The notes beneath the pieces were generated by a model. The model ran no database searches. It was not told where the DNA came from and worked only from the letters and a program-made list of their open reading frames with translations. A DNA stretch of 7,563 nt from a bacterium (GTDB taxonomy: Archaea; Thermoplasmatota; Thermoplasmata; Lutacidiplasmatales; UBA184). Below, piece by piece: positions 1-5,824 of this stretch; position 1 is the stretch's first letter, and each line of letters begins with the position of its first letter. Location of the stretch: assembly GCA_021832495.1 (NCBI GenBank), contig JAKBKR010000090.1, positions 1 to 7,563 of the forward strand. Reading direction: 5' to 3'. Made by a program: the position numbers and the translations under genes.

Positions 1-20
1 GAGGAAGAACTTCCGTTCTC

Positions 21-983
21 ATGGCGGAGGATCGCGTAGTCGACTGGCTGCTCGAGGCAAGCCAGCCCTCGGTCCGCTACTACACCCTCGTGGACATCCT
101 GGGGCGAGGGGGCGACGACCCGGCGGTGCGCGCGGCGCACGCACGGATACCCCGGTCCGGATGGGCGGGTGAGATCCTCGCTTCCCAAGGACGAGAGGGG
201 TATTGGGAGGCCCACCCTCCGAGATCGGTCCGGGAGTGGGTCAACTTCCTGCGCTTCCCCCCGTACCGCTCCTCCATCTGGCGGGGGATCGTCCTATCCG
301 ACCTCGGACTCACCGCTTCGGACCCGCGGGTCCGAAGGTTCGTCGACCGGGTCTTCGAGTACATGCTCCCGCTAAGCTCAATTTGCAATATTTACACCGA
401 GGAGGTGTGCATCGTCGGGAACGTCGCCCGCATGCTGAATAGTTTCGGGTACGGTGACGACCGGCGGGTCCGAAAGCTCTACGATTGGATGATCGAGGAC
501 CAGCGGGAGGATGGGGGGTGGAACTGCGCCGCTGGGCGTCCCGGGACCCTCGACTGCTGGGAGGCGCTCTCGGCCTTCGCGGCCGTCCCGAAGAAGAGAC
601 GGAGCGGGGCGATGCAACGCGCCGTCGACCGGGGGGCCGAGTTCTATCTCGAACGGAAGCTCTTCGAGGAGGGGCGGCGCTACGCCCCGTGGTTCCGGTT
701 CCATTACCCGAGACACTATTTCTACGACGTCCTGGTCGGGCTGGACGTCCTCACCGAACTTGGCTACGGGGGAGACCGACGGCTCGACCCCGCGCTCAAG
801 GTGCTCCGAGACAAACGGAGGGGGGACGGGACCTGGGCCCTCGACCGGGTCCATCCGGATGAGGTGCCGGAAGGGGCCGCCCGTGGCCGACGGCCCTTCA
901 CATTGGAACGGCCCGGAGAACCGAGCAAGTGGATCACGCTCACGGCCCTGCGCGTGCTCAAGCGAGTGGAACGGGCCCGGTAG
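21..983 (+). CDS. Prenyltransferase/squalene-cyclase repeat (alpha-toroid) protein, function unknown
   Basis: A soluble protein of about 320 residues with no signal peptide or membrane segment. Three QW-like motifs mark an alpha/alpha-toroid of the terpenoid cyclase/prenyltransferase fold: SQGREGYW near residues 55-62, DQREDGGWN near 160-168 and KRRGDGTWALD near 265-275. Between them lie phrases seen in uncharacterised bacterial and archaeal members of this fold, such as GYGDD (143-147), YDVLVGLDVL (235-244) and PSKWITLTALRVL (301-313). I see no DxDD or DCTAE cyclase motif, so real cyclase activity is not supported. Cysteines at 130, 169 and 179 could form a metal site like that of protein prenyltransferase beta subunits, but this is speculation. 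Relatives are sometimes mislabelled as nitrogen-fixation proteins. The ATG at 21 is the first start in the window. The frame stays open to the left edge and GAGGA at 1-5 is a poor ribosome site, so an upstream start is possible. The gene converges on the membrane protein at 1029-1937. Confidence 0.8.
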   Translation: MAEDRVVDWLLEASQPSVRYYTLVDILGRGGDDPAVRAAHARIPRSGWAGEILASQGREGYWEAHPPRSVREWVNFLRFPPYRSSIWRGIVLSDLGLTASDPRVRRFVDRVFEYMLPLSSICNIYTEEVCIVGNVARMLNSFGYGDDRRVRKLYDWMIEDQREDGGWNCAAGRPGTLDCWEALSAFAAVPKKRRSGAMQRAVDRGAEFYLERKLFEEGRRYAPWFRFHYPRHYFYDVLVGLDVLTELGYGGDRRLDPALKVLRDKRRGDGTWALDRVHPDEVPEGAARGRRPFTLERPGEPSKWITLTALRVLKRVERAR

Positions 984-996
984 GGGCCGCTCACTT

Positions 997-1026
997 GGGT
1001 CGATCCTCGCTCGCTAAGGATCGCCC
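997..1026. terminator. Hairpin between convergent genes, probable bidirectional terminator
   Basis: GGG-T-CGATCCT (997-1007) pairs with AGGATCGCCC (1017-1026) to give ten base pairs with one bulged T and a nine-base loop. It fills most of the 45-bp gap between the stop at 981-983 and the minus-strand stop at 1029-1031, so it lies just past the 3' end of both genes. No long T-run follows on either strand. Archaeal termination usually relies on T-tracts, so the hairpin may act mainly as a 3'-end stabiliser or processing signal. The structure is seen in the sequence; its role is inferred from its position. Confidence 0.55.
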
Positions 1027-1028
1027 CT

Positions 1029-1937
1029 TCAATAGCCGGGGTACGCCGGCGGGGGAGCCACCGGGGGTGCGGTCAATTGGGCATGAGCCGGGTCGAAGGG
1101 TTCCATCGCGCGGAAATATCCGCGCAACCGGATCGCTCCGACCAGGAGAAGAACGAAGCTCAGGATGGCGAAGAAGAAGCCGAAGGAGGGACCCCAGGTC
1201 ATCGTGCCGGAGACCGAGCCGCCCGAGGAACTGTTCAGAGTATAGTCACAGGCGCCGCCCCACCCGGATGTGGACGATCCGGGTGCGCAGAGCTGGTTTG
1301 CAAGGATACCTCCTACGATCCCATCGAAGATGAGGAAGAGAATGATGGAGACGAGGAGCAGCACAAGGGAAAGCCGGGTGAGCGCGTAGGGCCTTCGCAC
1401 CTTTTTTCGAACGACCGGGCCCGAGTCGTTGGATGCCTTGAATCCCAGAGCGCCCGCAACGAGGCCCAGGATGAGCGAAAGGACGAGGAGGAGCGCGGGG
1501 ATGAAAAAGAGAATACCGGTCCCCGGAGATATGGCCATGTAGAGCGCACATTGACCCGTGCTGACGCTGATGCCGGAGTTCGCTCCCGAGCCGCTCACAC
1601 ACAATTCAAAGGCGTCCAGATCGGCCTCCATCACGAGGGATCCATTGTTCGAGCCGGAGCCGCTCAAGTCGAAGGAGTACCACGGCAGGATGAGGGCGGC
1701 GACGAGGAGGGCCGCCCCGACGAGCACCACGATGGCCGGGGCCAAGGCGTTCTTCCGCTCGACGGCTGACGGTCCGACGGGAACGCCCCCCATGGCGGGG
1801 CCTCCGCTCCACTCGGGAGAGGGGGAAGGGTATCCGCCGGCCGGCGAGGCGGCCCAGCCGTACTGGGGCTCGGGGGAGGGCCACGTCGGGGGCGGGGGAA
1901 CATCGGGCGGCGGGGGGTAGGTTGGCGCACTGGCCAT
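1029..1937 (-). CDS. Four-helix membrane protein with proline-rich N-terminus, function unknown
   Basis: Residues 1-58 are rich in Pro, Gly, Ser and Tyr/Trp (PPPP near 8-11 and 14-17), a low-complexity cytoplasmic tail of the kind found on many small archaeal and actinobacterial membrane proteins. Four hydrophobic segments follow at about 66-86, 142-166, 189-212 and 251-269. The basic loop at 177-182 (RKKVRR) faces the cytoplasm by the positive-inside rule, which puts loops 87-141 and 213-250 outside. Each outside loop is rich in Gly, Ser and Asn and carries two cysteines (C113/C130 and C217/C230), so each may hold a disulfide. The C-terminus (about 280-302) is again Pro/Ala-rich. There is no catalytic motif and I cannot assign a family. 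The ATG at 1937 fits a leaderless transcript from the TATA-like element at 1959-1965. The gene is divergent from the surface-protein gene, so a shared envelope role is possible but unproven. Confidence 0.8.
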   Translation of the reverse strand: MASAPTYPPPPDVPPPPTWPSPEPQYGWAASPAGGYPSPSPEWSGGPAMGGVPVGPSAVERKNALAPAIVVLVGAALLVAALILPWYSFDLSGSGSNNGSLVMEADLDAFELCVSGSGANSGISVSTGQCALYMAISPGTGILFFIPALLLVLSLILGLVAGALGFKASNDSGPVVRKKVRRPYALTRLSLVLLLVSIILFLIFDGIVGGILANQLCAPGSSTSGWGGACDYTLNSSSGGSVSGTMTWGPSFGFFFAILSFVLLLVGAIRLRGYFRAMEPFDPAHAQLTAPPVAPPPAYPGY

Positions 1938-1941
1938 TGGT

Positions 1942-1957
1942 GGGATTAGTCAATCCC
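1942..1957. promoter_or_regulatory. Perfect inverted repeat just upstream of the membrane-protein start
   Basis: GGGATT-AGTC-AATCCC is a six-base perfect inverted repeat with a four-base spacer. On the minus strand it lies between the TATA-like element (1959-1965) and the ATG at 1937, spanning about -5 to -20 from the start codon. A protein bound there would block transcription initiation, so it could be an operator for the membrane-protein gene. If the transcript is leaderless the repeat is not transcribed and acts only as DNA. A chance origin cannot be excluded for a 6+6 repeat. Confidence 0.3.
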
Positions 1958-1958
1958 G

Positions 1959-1965
1959 CACATAA
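1959..1965 (-). promoter_or_regulatory. TATA-like element for the membrane-protein gene
   Basis: On the minus strand the sequence reads GTGTTATGTGC around this site. Its centre is about 25 bases upstream of the ATG at 1937, the spacing expected for an archaeal TATA box driving a leaderless transcript. The match to TTTATATA is partial, so the call rests mainly on position within a divergent intergenic region. Confidence 0.35.
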
Positions 1966-2007
1966 CACCATCTCATCCGGTAAGACTTCCTATGTTTTCA
2001 TGGCGCG

Positions 2008-2015
2008 TTTATATG
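2008..2015 (+). promoter_or_regulatory. TATA box of the surface-protein gene
   Basis: TTTATATG stands out in GC-rich surroundings and closely matches the archaeal TATA box. Transcription would be expected to start about 22-28 bases downstream, near 2036-2040, directly before the GTG at 2041. This favours a leaderless message starting at that GTG. It argues against the in-frame TTG at 2026, although GGGGAGG at 2015-2021 looks like a ribosome site for that TTG: the motif would lie upstream of the transcript start. The complementary strand reads CATATAAAC, so weak initiation in the other direction is conceivable. Confidence 0.65.
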
Positions 2016-2040
2016 GGGAGGCCCCTTGGTACCTCTGTCC

Positions 2041-5000
2041 GTGTCGCCCGTGGCTTTCCCAACCCCGACCCGAATCTACCTGGAATCCCGAACGCTCGGA
2101 GCGATCGGCCTTCTGCTCCTTCTCGTACTCGCCTCCACCTGGATTCCCGCTTCGCGGGGGACCGTGGCCCCACCGCACCCACTCTCTCCGCTCGCCAACC
2201 CCTACTTCGAGGTCAACTACACCCTGGGTTCACCGGTCACCGGAACCGGGTACGGGGATGCGTTCGACCCGGCAACGGGGGATTTCTACGTCGTGAACAG
2301 TTCGAATGCCGTCAAGGTCGTCAACGAATCGAAGTGGACCGCGGTCGGCAATCTCACCGTCACCTCCGGCAGGTACGCGCACATTGCGATGGACCCGGTG
2401 CACGCGCTCGGCTTCGTGAACGGAGGTGCCGCGCAGAACGTCACGATCTTCAACACCTCGACCCTGACCGTCGTAAGGACGCTCGTGGTCACCGGTGGCT
2501 CCGGCATTGCCGTCGATCCGCTGCATGAGGTGGTGATGTTCGACAATGGGAACGACATCACACTCTATGATTATGGGAGCGGGAGATTCCTTTACAACAT
2601 CACGGTCGGAACCGGCACGCTCACTTCCGCTCTCGCCTTCGATCCGGGGGCCGGGTGGATCGCCTTCCCCTACCAATCCGCGGGCCTCGGCGCCGTGCTC
2701 GGCATCGTGAACGAAACGACGCAACGATGGGTCACCAACGTGAGCATCTCGGGCACTCCGATCGGCATCGCCTACGACCCGGGCGGTAAGGATTTCGTGG
2801 TCGGGTGCGGCTCGCAGGTCTCCGTCGTGCAGCTCGTCCCCGCATTCTCGGTCCAAAACTACACGATCCCATCCCCGGCACAGAATGCCATCGGTGTCTC
2901 GATCATCAACGGCGGTGCGGACGAGGCCCTCCTATGGACCTACGAGAACGCAGGCGGGGCCACCCTCATCCCCTTCGACATCTCGCGCGGTGTGTTCCTG
3001 CCGTCCGTGCTCTATTCTTCGAATGCCTGGCCCGCGGCCATTGCGGTGGACCCGAGGACCCTCGCCGCACTGGCCGTCGATCCGCTCACTGGTGATCTTG
3101 CCCCCTACCTCCCTACCCTGACGGGCCGGCAAAGCGTGAGCTTCACCGAAACGGGGCTCTTGGGAGGGACCGACTGGTGCATGAGCCTGAACGCGACATC
3201 CCAATGCTCGACCTCGACGGTCGTGTCGTACGACGAGAAGGCCGGATCGTACTCGTACACCGTGGGAGGGGTGGCGGGCTACACGGTCACACCCACGAGT
3301 GGCTCGGTATCCGTCTTGACCGCCCCCGTTAGCGTGAGCGTGACGTACACCCCGAAGTCCTCCCTCGACCATGCGGTCAATTTCACGGAGTCGGGGCTCC
3401 CGGCGGGCACCAACTGGTCGGTGACGTTCAATTGGGCGACCCGGTCCACCACGGGGACGACCGACACGTTCTCCGCCCCGAACGGTTCGTATGCCTATTC
3501 CGTGGGATCCGTGCCGGGCTACACGGCGAACCCGTCGAGCGGCGTGGTCACCGTCAACGGGGCGGCCGTGGTCCAGACCATCACCTTCTCCGTCTTCTCG
3601 GGACCGAAGTACTGGGTCAACTTCACAGAGAGCGGGCTGCCCGCGGGCACTTTGTGGTCGATCGACCTCGGCGGCGCCAATTCCGCCTCGGCGACCACCA
3701 CGATCGCCTATTCCTTGGGCAACGGCACGTATTCGTTCACCGTGGGGACCGTGACGGGGTACCGTGAGACCCCATCTTCCGGGACCATCACCGTGGCGGG
3801 GAAACCCGTTTCCACCTTGGTCCAGTTTACTCCCATCGGCGTCACCACTTACAACATCTCCTACGTGGAGACCGGGCTCCCGGTGGGCACCACATGGTCC
3901 GTCACACAGAACGGCTCGAAGCAATCGGCCGCAATATCCACGATCGTGTTCATCGCCCCTAAGGGGTCGTACTTCTACACCATTCCCAACGTGGCCGGCT
4001 ACGCCCCGGTTCCCTTTTCCGGGTACGCCAATGTCACCAATGGTAACGTGACGGTGCCGGTAACCTTCTCCCTCGTCGCCTCCAAATGGACCGTTTCGTT
4101 CAATGAGGTCGGTCTTGCTCCGGGCACGCCGTGGTGGGTCGTGCTTGCGGGCACCAACGTCACCTCCGTCAACCCCACGGTCTCTTTCCTCGAACCAAAC
4201 GGGAACTATGCCTTCTCGGTAGGTGCGAGTGGGTACACCCCCTTCCCCGCCGTGGGTTCGGTCTCCGTGGCTGGGGCGAACGTGACCCAGTCCATCCAGT
4301 TCACCACCGCGACCCCGCCGACATTCTCGGTCACCTTTTCCGAGACCGGACTTTCCACCGGCACCAGCTGGGCGATCGCTCTTCAGGGGACCACACACTA
4401 CGCGAGCGCCCCCTCCGCCGTGACGTTCCTTGAGCCGAACGCCACCTACACCTACAGCGTGCCCGGGGTGACGGGCTACTCGGCCAACCCCACGTCGGGA
4501 ACGATCACTGTGAGCGGGCCCGGGGCCGGAGCGACCATCGCCTTCACCGTCCAAAGCGGAGGCGCGTTCCCCGTCACCTTTGACGAGACGGGAGTCCCTT
4601 CCGGGACGGCCTGGTGGGTCTGGGTCCATGGGTCCACCAACCAGACGTCCACCACCCCTTCGATGACCCTCGTCCTCACGAACGGGAACTACCAGTACTC
4701 CACGGGTTCCACACCATCGTACCAACCGAACCAGCCGAACGGGCAGTTCTCCGTGTCCGGGCAGGCGACCACGGTGTACATCACGTTCTTTGCGATCCCC
4801 CCGGGTTCGTACCTTGTGGACTTCCTCGAGACCGGCCTCCCCTCGGGCACGTCGTGGTCCGTGACCCTGGCCGGGATCACCCACACCTCGACTACGGCCT
4901 CGGACGTCTTTTACGAGATCAATGGGAGCTGGTCGTACTCCCTCGGGACGGTCACCGGGTATCAGGGCAGTCCAAACCCGGGCACCGTGCAGGTGGCCGG

Positions 5001-5181
5001 GTCCGGGCAAACCGTCTACATCACGTTCGCAACGGTCACCCATTCGGTCGGTCAGACCACGGGTTCGGCCTCTCTTCTCACGGGCTGGGGCATGTACCTG
5101 CTGTGGGCCGTCGGGATCGCGGTGGCGGGGGTCGTGGCGGCCGTGGCGACCCGGCCTAAGCACCCGCCGATGGGCCCGTAG
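2041..5181 (+). CDS. Large secreted surface protein: beta-propeller plus eight 80-residue repeats and C-terminal membrane anchor
   Basis: A protein of about 1046 residues. A hydrophobic stretch at 18-35 (LGAIGLLLLLVLASTW) is a signal peptide or N-terminal anchor. Residues about 58-361 form a YVTN/NHL-like beta-propeller: seven blades of 41-47 residues, most marked by an A-x-D-P turn. Residues 366-1000 are eight tandem modules, each starting like VxFxExGLPxGTxW and ending with a GY...P..G..xV.G....ITF block. These should be small beta-sandwich domains. Residues 1016-1036 form a transmembrane helix followed by a short tail (RPKHPPMGP). I count about 25 N-x-S/T sequons, fitting a glycosylated outer surface. 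Only three cysteines are evident: one in the propeller, and two nine residues apart in repeat 1. No protease or other catalytic motif is visible. The likely role is adhesion, a cell-wall (S-layer-like) stalk or ligand binding, with the modules spacing the propeller from the membrane. GTG 2041 is chosen because of the TATA box at 2008-2015; TTG 2026 would add five residues. Confidence 0.88.
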   Translation: MSPVAFPTPTRIYLESRTLGAIGLLLLLVLASTWIPASRGTVAPPHPLSPLANPYFEVNYTLGSPVTGTGYGDAFDPATGDFYVVNSSNAVKVVNESKWTAVGNLTVTSGRYAHIAMDPVHALGFVNGGAAQNVTIFNTSTLTVVRTLVVTGGSGIAVDPLHEVVMFDNGNDITLYDYGSGRFLYNITVGTGTLTSALAFDPGAGWIAFPYQSAGLGAVLGIVNETTQRWVTNVSISGTPIGIAYDPGGKDFVVGCGSQVSVVQLVPAFSVQNYTIPSPAQNAIGVSIINGGADEALLWTYENAGGATLIPFDISRGVFLPSVLYSSNAWPAAIAVDPRTLAALAVDPLTGDLAPYLPTLTGRQSVSFTETGLLGGTDWCMSLNATSQCSTSTVVSYDEKAGSYSYTVGGVAGYTVTPTSGSVSVLTAPVSVSVTYTPKSSLDHAVNFTESGLPAGTNWSVTFNWATRSTTGTTDTFSAPNGSYAYSVGSVPGYTANPSSGVVTVNGAAVVQTITFSVFSGPKYWVNFTESGLPAGTLWSIDLGGANSASATTTIAYSLGNGTYSFTVGTVTGYRETPSSGTITVAGKPVSTLVQFTPIGVTTYNISYVETGLPVGTTWSVTQNGSKQSAAISTIVFIAPKGSYFYTIPNVAGYAPVPFSGYANVTNGNVTVPVTFSLVASKWTVSFNEVGLAPGTPWWVVLAGTNVTSVNPTVSFLEPNGNYAFSVGASGYTPFPAVGSVSVAGANVTQSIQFTTATPPTFSVTFSETGLSTGTSWAIALQGTTHYASAPSAVTFLEPNATYTYSVPGVTGYSANPTSGTITVSGPGAGATIAFTVQSGGAFPVTFDETGVPSGTAWWVWVHGSTNQTSTTPSMTLVLTNGNYQYSTGSTPSYQPNQPNGQFSVSGQATTVYITFFAIPPGSYLVDFLETGLPSGTSWSVTLAGITHTSTTASDVFYEINGSWSYSLGTVTGYQGSPNPGTVQVAGSGQTVYITFATVTHSVGQTTGSASLLTGWGMYLLWAVGIAVAGVVAAVATRPKHPPMGP
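2212..3123 (+). repeat. Seven-blade beta-propeller domain of the surface protein
   Basis: Blade signatures with a D-P turn recur at residues 76, 118, 159, 201, 246 and 337 (start at 2041), for example AFDPATGDFYVV, IAMDPVHALGFV, IAVDPLHEVVMF, LAFDP, IAYDPGGKDFVV and IAVDPRTLAALA. A degenerate blade near 285-300 (GVSIINGGADEALLWTY) has lost the D-P. The spacing of about 42-47 residues and the count of seven match secreted YVTN/NHL-type propellers. Such domains usually bind proteins or glycans rather than catalyse reactions. Confidence 0.65.
3136..5040 (+). repeat. Eight tandem ExGLPxGTxW modules in the surface protein
   Basis: Modules begin at 3136, 3376, 3616, 3856, 4093, 4330, 4573 and 4816, giving periods of 240, 240, 240, 237, 237, 243 and 243 bp (79-81 residues). 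All eight keep a Glu before the T/S/V-G motif and a G-T-x-W. Most keep N-G-S/T/N-Y in the middle and G-Y...P near the end. The DNA copies differ at many codon positions, so this is an old amplification rather than a recent array. The last module is slightly short (about 75 residues) and runs into the linker before the membrane helix. Confidence 0.85.
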
Positions 5182-5824
5182 ACGACACTGCCATCGATTC
5201 GAGGTGGGAGACGACGGTCTCGACCGCCCGCGTGTACGGCTCGAGGTCGAGCCCGGGGTACCCCGCGACCGCCTCGAGAGCCCCATCTACGAGCATGGGT
5301 GGGATGCCCCGGTTGAGGAGCTCCTCCCGCCCTGGAGGGTCCGACCGCCGGAGCGTCCGCCCGAGGACCAGCCGTTCGGTGGTCGCTTCCGCGATATCCA
5401 GAAGATGCGCGACCGATCGGACCGGGTCCACCGGCACGATCGCTTCCGCCCGCACCGAGATGTACGAAACGCCCCGCTCGCTCACGAAGCAGTGCGTCTT
5501 GCCGATCACGAGGACCTCTTGCGGGGGCACCACTTGCGAAAGGTATGCGAGCGTGCGGGGGTGGAAACTGCTCCCCGTGACGGTACACGACCCCGTGGGG
5601 TCTTCCATCCGGGCGCGCAGGAGCGGGTTCTCCCCGGCCATCCGGTCCACCCCGACGATCCGGCCCGAAAGGAGCACCCGGTTCATCGTGGCCCCCAACG
5701 GGCTGAGCAAGTATGACCGGCCCCGGTCCCCGGCGCCGCGCACCTCGACCCGGGAAGCATTGAGCTCGTGGGCGAAGACCCGCCATGCCACCTCTCGTTC
5801 TCGGAACTCACGGGACGGTGTCAC
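5156..5824 (-). CDS. RPA-associated protein (OB-fold partner of archaeal RPA)
   Basis: A 222-residue protein resembling the RPA-associated proteins (COG3390 type) that haloarchaea encode next to their rpa genes. The N-terminal REREVAWRVFAHELNAS (8-24) and SYLLSPLGATMNRVLLSG (37-54) are hallmark blocks of that family. They lead into an OB-fold at about 47-135 (RMEDPTGSCTV, then VIGKTHCFV and YISVRAEAIVPVD). Residues about 136-222 are helical and more variable. The family is thought to form a complex with RPA and help it bind single-stranded DNA during replication and repair. The GTG start at 5824 overlaps the stop of the upstream rpa gene in a GTGA, so the two are almost certainly co-transcribed and translationally coupled. 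The TAG stop at 5156-5158 lies inside the 3' end of the convergent surface-protein gene (26 bp shared). Confidence 0.85.
   Translation of the reverse strand: MTPSREFREREVAWRVFAHELNASRVEVRGAGDRGRSYLLSPLGATMNRVLLSGRIVGVDRMAGENPLLRARMEDPTGSCTVTGSSFHPRTLAYLSQVVPPQEVLVIGKTHCFVSERGVSYISVRAEAIVPVDPVRSVAHLLDIAEATTERLVLGRTLRRSDPPGREELLNRGIPPMLVDGALEAVAGYPGLDLEPYTRAVETVVSHLESMAVSSTGPSAGA

Noticed and set aside
21..983. Nitrogenase-related or true squalene cyclase annotation
   Set aside because: There is no P-loop or iron-sulfur nitrogenase motif and no DxDD or DCTAE cyclase motif; only the toroid repeats are supported.
1077..1769. 230-codon plus-strand frame opposite the four-helix membrane protein
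   Set aside because: It is highly charged (Glu, Arg, Gly) with no recognisable motif. The minus-strand frame has clear membrane helices and a promoter-spaced start.
3136..5040. CRISPR-like or satellite array because of the regular period
   Set aside because: The 240-bp units are in frame, similar mainly at protein level and have no identical short repeats with unique spacers.
2932..5286. 784-codon open frame on the minus strand opposite the surface-protein gene
   Set aside because: It is rich in Arg, Gly, Asp and His without any domain, and its repetition mirrors the sense-strand repeats. GC-rich codon bias removes stops from the antisense frame. The sense frame has a signal peptide, modules and an anchor.
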